A DNA stretch of 64,000 bases from Oleiagrimonas sp963747595 (GTDB lineage Bacteria > Pseudomonadota > Gammaproteobacteria > Xanthomonadales > Rhodanobacteraceae), in assembly GCA_963747595.1 (NCBI GenBank), contig CAVVFO010000002.1, forward strand, positions 248,001 through 312,000. The letters are read 5' to 3'. The first letter of the stretch is position 1. Each line of letters opens with the position of its first letter. The translations under genes and the position numbers were made by a program. The notes under the pieces were generated by a model that was not told the DNA's origin, did not search any database, and saw nothing but the letters and a program-made list of their open reading frames with translations. Below are positions 25,506 through 34,874 of the stretch, one piece after another.

Positions 25506-26288
25506 TCAGATGCCGGTCATGCCCAGCGTATTGAAACCACCATCCACATACGTGATTTCGCCGGTCACGCCCGAGGCCAGATCCGAACACAGGAACGCGC
25601 CGACATTGCCCACTTCCTCGGCGGTCACGTTGCGGCGCAACGGGGCGTTTTCCTCCACGTGCTCGAGCATCTTGCGAAAGCTTGAGACGCCGGAGGCAGC
25701 CAGCGTCTTGATCGGGCCGGCGGAAATGGCATTCACCCGTGTACCCTCCGGGCCCAGATTGTAGGCAAGGTAGCGCACGTTGGCCTCCAGGCTGGCCTTG
25801 GCCAGTCCCATGACGTTGTAACTGGCCAGCGCGCGATCCGCCCCCAGGTAGGTCATGGTCAGGATCGAGCCGCCGCGGTCGGCCATCATGGGGCGCGCCG
25901 CCTTGGCCAGTGCTGCAAGGCTGTAGCTGGAGACATCGTGGGCAATGGCGAAGTTTTCACGCGTGAGATTGTCCAGGAATTGTCCCTGCAGCGCCTCGCG
26001 TGGTGCAAAACCAACTGAGTGCACCAGGATGTCCAGGCCGTCCCAGTGCTCACCCAGGCTCTCGAAGAGCTGCGTGATTTGCGCATCGTCGGCCACGTCG
26101 CACGGCAGTACGATGTTGGAACCAAATTCCGCGGCCGCTTCGTCGACGCGGTTCTTGAGTCGCTCGTTCTGATAGGTGAAGGCCAGCTGCGCGCCCTCGC
26201 GATGCATCGCGGCAGCGATGCCCCAGGCGATCGAGCGCTTGCTGGCCACACCCACGATCAAAGCCCGTTTGCCGTGCAGGAATCCCAT
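25506..26288 (-). CDS. fabI: Enoyl-[acyl-carrier-protein] reductase (NADH)
   Basis: 260 residues from the ATG at 26288, with AGGAGG 4 bases upstream. The divergent SDR glycine motif (GVASKRSIAWGIA) and the FabI active site YNVMGLAKASLE (Tyr-X6-Lys) are present, together with ISAGPIKTLAASGV and the end VDGGFNTLGM. It reduces enoyl-ACP in the last step of fatty-acid elongation and is the triclosan-sensitive enzyme type. The residues upstream of 26288 in the open frame are not part of it. mltD lies upstream on the same strand. Confidence 0.96.
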   Translation of the reverse strand: MGFLHGKRALIVGVASKRSIAWGIAAAMHREGAQLAFTYQNERLKNRVDEAAAEFGSNIVLPCDVADDAQITQLFESLGEHWDGLDILVHSVGFAPREALQGQFLDNLTRENFAIAHDVSSYSLAALAKAARPMMADRGGSILTMTYLGADRALASYNVMGLAKASLEANVRYLAYNLGPEGTRVNAISAGPIKTLAASGVSSFRKMLEHVEENAPLRRNVTAEEVGNVGAFLCSDLASGVTGEITYVDGGFNTLGMTGI

Positions 26289-26437
26289 ACATCCTCCTAT
26301 GTCTGTGTCATGCAGCAGTGCTTCGCCGCGCAATGCGCAAGTGTAACCGAGCCGGCCCGCGCCGTGCCTTCGATTTGCCTGTCCGATCCACTCCTGCGCC
26401 ATCGCTATGCCATGCACATCGGCCTGGGCTCGCGAAC

Positions 26438-27613
26438 TTACTGGTAGGCAGGACCCAGACGCAGCGTCTGTCCGGGGTGCAAACTCGCGCTTTGCAGGTG
26501 GTTCCAGCGTTTGAGATGGTGCACGGTGGTGCCGAAATGCTGTGCGATGGACCAGAGACTGTCGCCGGCGCTGACCGTGTAGCGGGAAGGCGGCGGCGGG
26601 TGGCTCGGGGTGTTGGCATGCTTCAGGGTGTCGCCGGTGGCGGCGAACGTGCTGCTGAACGCCGCAGCGCCGGCGGCTGGGAGCAGGACATGGTGGGGCG
26701 CGTTGTTCGGCATGCGGCCATACAGGTAAGCGGCATTGAGCGCGCGCACCCGCCGCAGCGGCAATGAAGACAGATGCGCCACGTGGGACATGTTCAAGGG
26801 CGTGCCCACGACCACTTCCTGGAGTTTTCTGGACGGATTGGGGCGGGGCAGGGTTACGCCATAACGTTTCGGATGACGCACGATGCATGCCATGGCCATC
26901 AGTTTGGCCAGGTGAAGGCGGGTGCCGCGGGATACCCTGACATCGGGGATGCCCGGAGTATCAGGGACTGCGTGTCCATCCGTTGCATGCAGCACGCCGT
27001 ATTTGCCGGCGTTGAACGCCATGTCGACCAGCCGCCAGTCGTGGAAGGTGGAGTGGTAGCGCTTCAGCATGCGCATGACTGCGTCGGTGGCGGACACCTT
27101 GTCCAGCCGCCCATCGTATTCGGCAGTGACGGGCAGCTTCAATGTGCGCGCAGTGTCCGGCATGATCTGCCACATGCCTGCTGCACGGCCGTGACGCGGT
27201 GCAATGGATCGATAATGGCTCTCCACCCACGGCAGGAACACGAACTCTGCGGGAACGTCATAGTCGACGGAGATCCGCTCCACGTACTCGATGACGGGCA
27301 GGGCGCTTTTCAGTTGAGCCTGTAGATGATGCGGCCAGCGCGCATAACGCTGCGCCCAGGCATGGATGCGCGGGTCCGCGGCGCAGTCTCGCATGCGCAG
27401 ACGCGAGCGCAGCTTGTCCCAGAAACTCCTGCCCGGCGCACGCATTGTCAGGGCAGGCGATGCAGGCTCCGCGCGCGGGATCTCCGGAAGCGGGGCGGTC
27501 TGCGGCTCGGGTAGGGTCGCCGTGTGCGGCGCGGGCGCATGTGAGCGCGTGGTCACACATCCGCTCAGAAGGGCGGCGGCTGCGATACCGATGAGGGCGG
27601 TACCGCGCCTCAT
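26438..27613 (-). CDS. mltD: Membrane-bound lytic murein transglycosylase D-like lipoprotein
   Basis: 391 residues. The lipobox LLSGC puts the lipidated Cys at about residue 19. The SLT domain has PWVESHYRSIAPRHGRAAGM with the catalytic Glu, GMWQIMPDTA and MAFNAGKYG. One LysM repeat at the C-terminus (YTVSAGDSLWSIAQHFGTTV). E. coli MltD carries two LysM repeats; only one is obvious here. It cleaves glycan strands in the periplasm. The start codon overlaps the gloB stop (TCAT on the plus strand), implying translational coupling; mltD-gloB adjacency is conserved. Confidence 0.9.
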   Translation of the reverse strand: MRRGTALIGIAAAALLSGCVTTRSHAPAPHTATLPEPQTAPLPEIPRAEPASPALTMRAPGRSFWDKLRSRLRMRDCAADPRIHAWAQRYARWPHHLQAQLKSALPVIEYVERISVDYDVPAEFVFLPWVESHYRSIAPRHGRAAGMWQIMPDTARTLKLPVTAEYDGRLDKVSATDAVMRMLKRYHSTFHDWRLVDMAFNAGKYGVLHATDGHAVPDTPGIPDVRVSRGTRLHLAKLMAMACIVRHPKRYGVTLPRPNPSRKLQEVVVGTPLNMSHVAHLSSLPLRRVRALNAAYLYGRMPNNAPHHVLLPAAGAAAFSSTFAATGDTLKHANTPSHPPPPSRYTVSAGDSLWSIAQHFGTTVHHLKRWNHLQSASLHPGQTLRLGPAYQ

Positions 27614-28398
27614 GCGCGGAAGTGGTCTTTGGCGTCGCGCAACGCAGCGAAACACGCCACCCGGTCGTCACTGCCGACGCCGGCACGCCGGCACCAGGAT
27701 GCGACACTGTCCTGTCCCACACGCAGGAAAGGGTTGGCGGCGCACTCCTCCCGCATGCGACTGGGCACGGTGGGTCGACCCTCTTCGAGCAGCTGCCGCA
27801 CCTGCTCCCGCCGGACCTCGAGATCCCGGTTGTGCGGCTCGATAGTGGTTGCGAATGTGGCGTTGGCCCGGGTGTATTCATGCGCACAGCACACCCATGT
27901 GTCAGCGGGCAGTGCAGCCAGTCGGTCCAGCGAGGCGAGCATCTGCGCAGGCGTACCATCGAACAGCCGGCCGCAGCCCAGGCTGAACAGGGTGTCGCCA
28001 CAGAACACCAGACCCTCGCCCACATAGGCGATATGACTGCGCGTATGGCCAGGTATTTCCATCACCTCGAACTGCGCAGCCGGTTGTGCGACGTGCACGC
28101 GATCGCCTTCCCCCACCCGGTGGTGCACATGGGCGATACGCTCATCCACTGGGCCGTAGACCGTGCAATCAAATGCATCCATCAACGCTTTCACGCCGCC
28201 GATATGATCGGCATGGTGATGGGTCAGCAAAATAGTGGTGAGCGTCAGCTTCTCGCGTTCCAGTATCCGCAGAACGGGCTCCGACTCGCCGGGATCGACG
28301 ATCAGCGTGTGGCTGTCCTCGTCGGACCAGCGCCAGATGTAGTTGTCCGCAAGGGCGGGTATGGGGGTCGGACGCACGGAAAATCCTCGCAACGACAT
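27610..28398 (-). CDS. gloB: Hydroxyacylglutathione hydrolase (glyoxalase II)
   Basis: 262 residues from MSLRGFSVRPTPIPALADNY (ATG at 28398; an upstream start is less likely). The metallo-beta-lactamase ligands are seen in THHHADHIGG, EIPGHTRSH, FCGDTLFS and CCAHEYT. The C-terminal glutathione-binding part includes RMREECAANPFLR. It converts S-lactoylglutathione to lactate and glutathione in methylglyoxal detoxification. Divergent from the methyltransferase-rnhA-dnaQ genes, as in E. coli. Confidence 0.95.
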   Translation of the reverse strand: MSLRGFSVRPTPIPALADNYIWRWSDEDSHTLIVDPGESEPVLRILEREKLTLTTILLTHHHADHIGGVKALMDAFDCTVYGPVDERIAHVHHRVGEGDRVHVAQPAAQFEVMEIPGHTRSHIAYVGEGLVFCGDTLFSLGCGRLFDGTPAQMLASLDRLAALPADTWVCCAHEYTRANATFATTIEPHNRDLEVRREQVRQLLEEGRPTVPSRMREECAANPFLRVGQDSVASWCRRAGVGSDDRVACFAALRDAKDHFRA

Positions 28399-28517
28399 GC
28401 AGCACAACGCATGTGCACAGAGCGCGTTGGACAATTAAACTGCAATGATATCAGCGCCCGTCCCTACCGGATTAGGGTGCTGTTAATCCTCGCGCCTGAT
28501 CGGGACCGCATGCATCC

Positions 28518-29201
28518 ATGACCGAAACTTATTCCGATCTGCACGCCACTGCTGCCATGCAGACCATCCGTGCCGCAGAGGCGGCGGTACTTGCGCCGGA
28601 ACTGGGGGGGCTCGCTGGCGGCCACGGCCTGTACATCTGCGTTGGCACGCACATGGAACTGCCGCGGACGCCCATGCTGGGCGTCTGGGCGCATCTGGTT
28701 CTGGGCGACGACACCCTCTTCGATGGCAGTGTGCACGCGCGCAGTGACGAGCCGCTGCCATTCAACGACGACGTATTTCGCGTGGTCGTGCTCAGTCATG
28801 CTCTTGAGTGGACGCCACACGCAGCACAATTGCTCAGCGAAGTGACCCGTGTGCTGGCGCCGAACGGGTTGATCGCGATCACCGGTTTCCGTCCACTGGC
28901 CGCATGGTGGCCTTGGCTGATCTGGCGCGCGCGAGGCTGTGAGCTCGGATTTTCCGTGATTGCGCCCACCTGGTTGCGCCCGGGCTTGATGCGCCGCGAT
29001 ATCGAAGTCTATGCCACGCGCCGCTTCGGCCCTGCCTGGCCGACCTCCACTGGAGGGAGCGTGTCGCGTGTGGGCGGTTGCTACCTGATGCTGGGGCGCA
29101 AGCGGCGCCAGGCCCTCACTCCGCTGCGCCTGCGTGAGATGCAATCACGTTCGCGTGCACATTCACCATTGGCAACCGGAGCGCAGCGGGAGTGCGCATG
29201 A
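28518..29201 (+). CDS. Putative SAM-dependent methyltransferase (YafS-like)
   Basis: 227 residues. A class I methyltransferase-like core is visible: GLYICVG (degenerate glycine motif I), DEPLPFNDDVFRVVVLSHAL, LSEVTRVLAPNGLIAITGF. The SAM-binding GxGxG is poorly preserved, so activity is uncertain. Its position between gloB and rnhA matches E. coli yafS, whose function is not established. Its stop overlaps the rnhA start by 4 bases (ATGA). Confidence 0.75.
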   Translation: MTETYSDLHATAAMQTIRAAEAAVLAPELGGLAGGHGLYICVGTHMELPRTPMLGVWAHLVLGDDTLFDGSVHARSDEPLPFNDDVFRVVVLSHALEWTPHAAQLLSEVTRVLAPNGLIAITGFRPLAAWWPWLIWRARGCELGFSVIAPTWLRPGLMRRDIEVYATRRFGPAWPTSTGGSVSRVGGCYLMLGRKRRQALTPLRLREMQSRSRAHSPLATGAQRECA

Positions 29202-29653
29202 ATGAAACCATGAGTTCAGTCACGATATTCACTGACGGCGCCTGTCTGGGCAATCCCGGACCGGGCGGCTGGGCGGCGTTGCTGCGGGCCGGGGAGCGGG
29301 AGCGCATGTTGAGTGGGGGCGAGACGCACACCACCAACAACCGCATGGAGATGATGGCCGCCATCGTGGCACTGGAAACGTTGAAACGGCCCTGTGAGGT
29401 GGCGCTGACTACCGATTCCCGCTATCTCAAGCACGGTATCGAGGAATGGTTGCCCCGTTGGCGGGCCAACGGCTGGCAGACCAGTGCGCGCAAGCCGGTG
29501 AAGAATCAGGATTTGTGGCAGCGGCTCGAGAGTGCTGCCCACGCGCACCGCATCCGTTGGCACTGGGTGAAGGGTCACAGCGGGCACGACGAAAACGAGC
29601 GGGTGGATCAGGCCGCGCGGGCCGAAGCCGAGGCCATCGGGGTCAAGGCATGA
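29198..29653 (+). CDS. rnhA: Ribonuclease HI
   Basis: 151 residues from the ATG at 29198. All four catalytic acids are present: Asp in FTDGACLGNPGPGGW, Glu in NNRMEMMAA, Asp in TTDSRYL, and Asp in ENERVDQ. The basic handle (KPVKNQDLWQRL) is typical of type 1 RNase H. Cuts RNA in RNA-DNA hybrids. Overlaps both neighbours by 4 bases, giving a tightly coupled trio with dnaQ. Confidence 0.97.
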   Translation: MNETMSSVTIFTDGACLGNPGPGGWAALLRAGERERMLSGGETHTTNNRMEMMAAIVALETLKRPCEVALTTDSRYLKHGIEEWLPRWRANGWQTSARKPVKNQDLWQRLESAAHAHRIRWHWVKGHSGHDENERVDQAARAEAEAIGVKA

Positions 29654-30351
29654 GGCAGGTTGTCCTGGATACCGAAACCACCGGCCTGGAGGTCGGGCGG
29701 GGGCACCGCCTGATCGAAATCGGCGCGGTGGAGTTGCAGGGACGCAGGCTGACCGGCGAAAGCTTTCATACCTATCTGAACCCCGGACGAGCCATCGATG
29801 AAGGGGCCCGGCAGGTGACGGGTATCGAGGATTCCTTTTTGCTGGACAAGCCCCTTTTTGCCGATGTCGCCGACCGCTTGTTGGCGTTCATCACGGGGGC
29901 AGAGCTGATCATCCACAACGCCAGCTTCGACGTCGGTTTTCTCGATGCGGAGTTGGCGCGCCTGGGGCCACCATACGGGTGCGTCACGGACCATGCCGCC
30001 GTGCTGGATACCCTGGCCATGGCGCGACAGCGTTTTCCGGGCCAGCGCAACAGCCTGGATGCGCTGTGCAAGCGTCTGGGCGTCGACAATACCCATCGCG
30101 AACTGCACGGAGGACTGCTTGACGCGCAGCTGCTGGCGGATGTCTATCTGGCCATGACCGCAGGGCAGACGGCACTGGACCTGGGCTTCAGCGGCAGCGA
30201 CAGCACCGCACAGCAACACCTGCAAACGGTGCAATTGTCCAGGCGGCCACGGGTGCGTCGCGCCAGCGCATCGGAAATGGAAGCCCATGGCGCACGGCTG
30301 GACGCGCTGGACGAAGCCAGCAGTCAGGGATGTCTGTGGCGGCGCCTGTAA
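29650..30351 (+). CDS. dnaQ: DNA polymerase III epsilon subunit (3'-5' proofreading)
   Basis: 233 residues from MRQVVLDTETTGLEV at the ATG overlapping the rnhA stop. Exo motifs: DTETTG (Exo I), NASFDVGFLDAEL (Exo II) and HGGLLDAQLLADVY (Exo III with His-Asp). The C-terminal tail past residue 185 would bind the alpha subunit. Adjacent rnhA-dnaQ is conserved, but in E. coli they diverge while here they are co-oriented and overlapping. Confidence 0.96.
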   Translation: MRQVVLDTETTGLEVGRGHRLIEIGAVELQGRRLTGESFHTYLNPGRAIDEGARQVTGIEDSFLLDKPLFADVADRLLAFITGAELIIHNASFDVGFLDAELARLGPPYGCVTDHAAVLDTLAMARQRFPGQRNSLDALCKRLGVDNTHRELHGGLLDAQLLADVYLAMTAGQTALDLGFSGSDSTAQQHLQTVQLSRRPRVRRASASEMEAHGARLDALDEASSQGCLWRRL

Positions 30352-30398
30352 GCGTGCAGGAATTGGATGATCCGGGAGCGCCAGGCGCGACGGCGGTG

Positions 30399-31136
30399 TC
30401 AGGAAATGCGCACGAGAACGGCCGTGAGGTTGTCCTGGCCACCTGCATCGAGCGCCATGCGGATGAGCTGGTCCACGCATTCCTGGGCCCCCAGTTCATC
30501 GCGCCCGATCAGCGCGCGCATGGAGGCGTCAGTCAGCTGTTCGCCCAGACCATCGCTGCATATGAGGAAGCGCATGCCGGCCACACAGCGGCCCTGCAAT
30601 GTCCGCACGTCGAGGTCGGACGGTGGCGTCACCCCCAGCGCCTGCGTTGCGCTGTGGCGCCGCCTGGGCGGGGTCGGTGCGCCTGACGCCTCCTCCTTGC
30701 CTTTTGGCGCGGCAGCATGCAGCAGCCCCGGGCCGGTGAGTGGCGCCAGATCTTCATGGTCCCGCCAGAGCCCGTACCAGTCCGAGGCATGCCACAAATA
30801 GATGCGGCTGTCGCCCACCCAGGCCATGGTGAGACCGGCCCCTGACAGACGCAGCGCCGCCAGAGTGGTTCCTACAGGGGCAGCATGAGCGTGCACGCGC
30901 GGGCATGCTCTGGTGACACAGCGAGAGGCCTCCTGCATGGCGTCGTGCAGTGATTTCCCCCGGGCAATCTGCGCGACAACGCGATCGCGCGCCACTGCCG
31001 CAACGCGGTCTCCGCGATCACGTCCACCCATGCCGTCCGCAACCAGGAACAGTCCTGATCCGGGGTCGGCATAATATGTATCTTCGTTGATTTCACGGCG
31101 CAATCCGCGATGCGTACCGTGCCCAAATTCAATCAT
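30399..31136 (-). CDS. PP2C-type serine/threonine phosphatase
   Basis: 245 residues from MIEFGHGTHRGLRREINEDT. PP2C motifs in order: REINEDTYY, LFLVADGMGGRDRG, PVGTTLAALRLSG, AWVGDSRIYLW, FLICSDGLGEQLTD, and GGQDNLTAVLV. Metal-binding aspartates are in place. A Pro/Lys-rich loop (AAPKGKEEASGAPTPPRRRH) is inserted in the middle. No partner kinase is adjacent; it converges on dnaQ. Substrate unknown. Confidence 0.88.
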   Translation of the reverse strand: MIEFGHGTHRGLRREINEDTYYADPGSGLFLVADGMGGRDRGDRVAAVARDRVVAQIARGKSLHDAMQEASRCVTRACPRVHAHAAPVGTTLAALRLSGAGLTMAWVGDSRIYLWHASDWYGLWRDHEDLAPLTGPGLLHAAAPKGKEEASGAPTPPRRRHSATQALGVTPPSDLDVRTLQGRCVAGMRFLICSDGLGEQLTDASMRALIGRDELGAQECVDQLIRMALDAGGQDNLTAVLVRIS

Positions 31137-31283
31137 GAAAGCGTCCACACGTGGTCCGCGGAGCATGCCGCAAGTGTCCGCAGTTGTCACGATCCCGGCA
31201 GAGCCGTATCATGGCGCGCCCACGACGCGGTGAACATGCTCGATGAGCAGCATCCACAGCAGTCACCGCGTGGAACGATCATC

Positions 31284-31434
<151 letters not shown>

Positions 31435-31561
31435 ACGGTTGTGGACGCGCCCGTACAGCCCCCCACGTTCTGACGATGTTTCGATCATCTCTGGCAGCGT
31501 CACGGCCTCCGGTGTAGATTGAACCGGTAAGCTGGCATGAAGACGGAGCAGGGGGAGCAGG

Positions 31562-32254
31562 ATGAAAGCAGCCGTCATGGCATGTATTGCGTTGCTGGCA
31601 GTGGGCTCGAGTGATTGCCTGATGGCGCAGACTGCCGCAGCGGGTAAAGCGACGTTGCAGGTGCGCGTGATGAACATGCAAGGCAACGGGGTGGCCAATG
31701 CAGTGATCTCCCTGCGTCCCGGGGAGAGGGCGTCCTTGCCGCCGTTGCCTGCATACACCACGGTCGTCATGGATCAGAAGCGGATGGCGTTCGTGCCCCA
31801 GGTCCTGGTTGTCAGGACCGGCACACGGATCGTTTTCCCCAATAGCGATCATATTCACCATGATGTGTATTCGTTTTCGCCGGCCAAGAAGTTCGATACC
31901 AACCTGCGCCCGGGAGCGGAAACGAAACCGGTGGTCTTCGGCAAGCCCGGAGTGGTGGTACTGGGGTGCAACATCCATGACTGGATGCTGGGTTTCATCG
32001 ACGTGGTCAATACCCCGTATTTCGGCAAGAGCGATGCATCCGGTCGCGTCGTCCTTCGCCATCTGCCTGCTGGCCATTATCGGATGCATGTCTGGCAGCC
32101 CCGCATGAATGGAGTGACACGCGACGTCTCCTTGGTTCTGCAGGCGGGTGAGCGCGTCTCCCGCCGGGTCAGGCTGAGCCTGCACGCGGCAGAGCGTTCA
32201 AATCGAGCTCCAGCCTATCTGTTGAACCAGCCGACTGACGCAAAACCACACTGA
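31562..32254 (+). CDS. Secreted cupredoxin-like protein (methylamine-utilisation type)
   Basis: 230 residues with a signal peptide (ACIALLAVGS ... LMAQ). The middle reads as a plastocyanin-like fold: VRTGTRIVFPNSDHIHHDVY with His ligands and VVVLGCNIHDWMLGFIDV with a Cys-X2-His pair, both normal for type 1 copper sites. A C-terminal region (LPAGHYRMHVWQPRM) resembles a small carboxypeptidase-regulatory fold. Family members are annotated as methylamine utilisation protein. Its stop overlaps the GGDEF-EAL start (TGATG), so the two are coupled and perhaps act in one sensory pathway; this is inference. Confidence 0.7.
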   Translation: MKAAVMACIALLAVGSSDCLMAQTAAAGKATLQVRVMNMQGNGVANAVISLRPGERASLPPLPAYTTVVMDQKRMAFVPQVLVVRTGTRIVFPNSDHIHHDVYSFSPAKKFDTNLRPGAETKPVVFGKPGVVVLGCNIHDWMLGFIDVVNTPYFGKSDASGRVVLRHLPAGHYRMHVWQPRMNGVTRDVSLVLQAGERVSRRVRLSLHAAERSNRAPAYLLNQPTDAKPH

Positions 32255-34647
32255 TGAGGCTCCGTTTTTCGGCACGCCTGACAGCATTGGTTCTGGGCCT
32301 GTTCCTGCTGGTGCAGTTGCCGACGTTTTTTGCATTTTATTACGCCATCCGACGTGGAGCCCTGCATCAGGCGGATGCCCGAGTAGACGGCGGCAAGCGC
32401 ATCTTCGGACAGATGCTGGATGCACGCGGGGAGCAGATGCTCAATGCGGTTCGGGTGGTATCGGCCGATTTCGGCTTCAAGCAGGCCGTCGCCAGCGGTG
32501 ACACCGCCACGATCCGGTCGGTATTGCTCAATCATGGACACCGGGTGGGAGCGACCTTGGTGGTCCTGGCTGACTTGAACGGCCACGTCCTTGCCGGCGC
32601 GATGGCGGACGGTTCGCCGGTTTCCAGTCTTGACTGGGACGCCATACGAACGCGCATCAAGGGCCTGCACGGCACCTCGCTGATGGCAATGGTGCAGGGG
32701 GATCCTTATCAGCTGGTCGTTGTGCCGGTACTGGCGCCCACGCGCATTGCCTGGGTCGCCATGGGATTTCGACTGGATGATGCGTTGGCAGACCGGTTGA
32801 AAAGCTATACCGATCTGGACGTCACTTTCATGGCGCGTGACGGTGCAAACGAGCGGCATGTCGTTTCCACGTTGCCTGCGCGCGACCAAGCGCCTCTGAA
32901 AGCCGATTTTGACGGTCGTGGCCAGGAACCCTCCGCTCCCCGTCTGCGGCGTTACGGTCACCACGAGTATTTGTCGCTGTGGGCGCCGTTGTATCACGGG
33001 CAGGGGCAGGATCTCGGGGCGTTGCTGAGCTATCCGTTGACGCGCGCGCTGGCGCCATTCGATGCTCTCAAGGCCGAGCTGGCCCTGATTGGGCTGCTGA
33101 GTCTGCTGGCATCGATCATCGGCGCCATGTTGCTGGCGCGCAACGTGACTCGGCCCCTCTCGCGGCTGGCGATCGCGGCTGCACGCATCGAAAGCGGTGA
33201 TTACCAGCATGAGGAGGTCGACGACCGGAATGACGAACTGGGAGACCTGTCCAAGGCCTTCGCCCACATGCGCCGCGGGATCGCACGACGCGAGAAGCAG
33301 ATCGCGCACCAGGCGTTTCACGATGCGCTGACCGGACTTCCCAACCGGGCCCGCCTGCAGGACAGCCTGGAAACGATCATCGCGCAGACACGTCGCTCCG
33401 AGGGAGCGTTGGCGCTGATCATGCTGGATGTGGATCGCTTCAAGGAGATCAATGACACCATGGGCCATGCCACCGGTGATCGTGTGCTGATCGAGACGGG
33501 TCGGCGTCTGCGTACCAGTCTGGAGCCGGGCGACCTGGTGGCACGATTCGGAGGCGATGAGTTCGTCGTGGTGCTGAGGTTGGTGACGGGACCGGAGGAT
33601 GCGCAACGCAGGGCCGAAGCGCTGTATGCGGCGATCACGGCACCGGCGCGCATCAACGGCGTGGAGATGTACCTGGACGCGCGTCTGGGAGTGGTGATGT
33701 ACCCGCAGCATGCCGGAACGGCCGAGGAGCTGCTGCGCAGGGCGGATATCGCCATGTATGACGCCAAGGAATCCGCAGATCATGTGTGCATGTATCAGAG
33801 TGGCCGCGATGCGCAGCATCTGTATCGACTCTCCCTGATCCAGGATCTGCGTCAGGCCATCCCCAACGGCGAGGTTTCGCTGGACTACCAGCCAAAGGCA
33901 TTGCTGAACGGGCAACCCAGCATGCATATGGAAGCGCTGCTGCGCTGGTGTCACCCGCAGCATGGATGGATCTCGCCCGATGAATTCATCCCGCTGGCGG
34001 AAAACTCCGGCACCATCCGTACGCTCAGTGAATGGGTGATACAGGAAGTCGTCTCGCAGGTCGGCAAATGGCGCGCGCAGGGACTGGATGTGAGCGTGGC
34101 CATCAACCTGTCCGCGCTGGATCTTTCCAGCGGGAATCTGCCGCAGGTGCTGGGCCACTTGTTGCAGCAGCATGACGTCCCCGGCGGGAAACTGGTGCTG
34201 GAGGTGACCGAAACATCGGTAATGCGCGATGCCGTGTATTCGATGAAGGTGCTGGAGGGTCTCAAGGCCTGCGGCGTGCATCTTGCCATCGACGATTTCG
34301 GCACCGGTTATTCATCCCTGTCGCACCTGAAGCGTCTGCCGGTGGACGAGCTGAAAATCGACAAGTCGTTCGTGAGCGCCATGGCCTATGACGAGGACGA
34401 CGCGGTGATCGTCCGTTCGACCATCGACCTGGCGCACAACATGGGTTTGAAAGTGGTCGCCGAGGGCGTGGAAGACGAGACGGCCCTGCAGATGCTCAGG
34501 GAATTCCACTGCGATCAGGCCCAGGGCTATTTGATCAGCAGGCCGCTCTCGCCGGAACGAGCCACCGAATGGCTGATCCAGCAGCAGGATGCGGACGGTT
34601 CGACGCCATTTTCCGGCGGGCAGGCGAGCAGATGGCCATCGGCATGA
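32254..34647 (+). CDS. Membrane GGDEF-EAL c-di-GMP enzyme with periplasmic sensor and HAMP
   Basis: 797 residues. TM1 near residues 10-30, a periplasmic sensor of about 230 residues, TM2 (LIGLLSLLASIIGAMLLA), HAMP (RPLSRLAIAAARIESGDY), GGDEF domain with an intact RFGGDEF, then an EAL domain with MEALLRW, DDFGTGYSSL, LKIDKSFV and EGVEDE. Both signature motifs look active, so it could make and degrade c-di-GMP. Start at 32254 overlaps the preceding cupredoxin stop. A PilZ protein lies at 42896. Confidence 0.93.
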   Translation: MRLRFSARLTALVLGLFLLVQLPTFFAFYYAIRRGALHQADARVDGGKRIFGQMLDARGEQMLNAVRVVSADFGFKQAVASGDTATIRSVLLNHGHRVGATLVVLADLNGHVLAGAMADGSPVSSLDWDAIRTRIKGLHGTSLMAMVQGDPYQLVVVPVLAPTRIAWVAMGFRLDDALADRLKSYTDLDVTFMARDGANERHVVSTLPARDQAPLKADFDGRGQEPSAPRLRRYGHHEYLSLWAPLYHGQGQDLGALLSYPLTRALAPFDALKAELALIGLLSLLASIIGAMLLARNVTRPLSRLAIAAARIESGDYQHEEVDDRNDELGDLSKAFAHMRRGIARREKQIAHQAFHDALTGLPNRARLQDSLETIIAQTRRSEGALALIMLDVDRFKEINDTMGHATGDRVLIETGRRLRTSLEPGDLVARFGGDEFVVVLRLVTGPEDAQRRAEALYAAITAPARINGVEMYLDARLGVVMYPQHAGTAEELLRRADIAMYDAKESADHVCMYQSGRDAQHLYRLSLIQDLRQAIPNGEVSLDYQPKALLNGQPSMHMEALLRWCHPQHGWISPDEFIPLAENSGTIRTLSEWVIQEVVSQVGKWRAQGLDVSVAINLSALDLSSGNLPQVLGHLLQQHDVPGGKLVLEVTETSVMRDAVYSMKVLEGLKACGVHLAIDDFGTGYSSLSHLKRLPVDELKIDKSFVSAMAYDEDDAVIVRSTIDLAHNMGLKVVAEGVEDETALQMLREFHCDQAQGYLISRPLSPERATEWLIQQQDADGSTPFSGGQASRWPSA

Positions 34648-34874
34648 ACCCTCGTTCGCACGCAGCTGAATCTGGTGACTGGACGATTCACGGGCCGATA
34701 ATCAACCCATCGGCACCTCAAGCGAATGGCGCGACGAGCCCGAACGCGATCAAACAGAGCGCAACGACGTGGTTGAGACGTTTCGCCACGATCAGATAAG
34801 GATGCCGCCTCTGGCTTGTGTTCCTCTCCCTGTGCGCCACAGCAAGAAAATCACTCGTCCATGACGCCAAGCCA

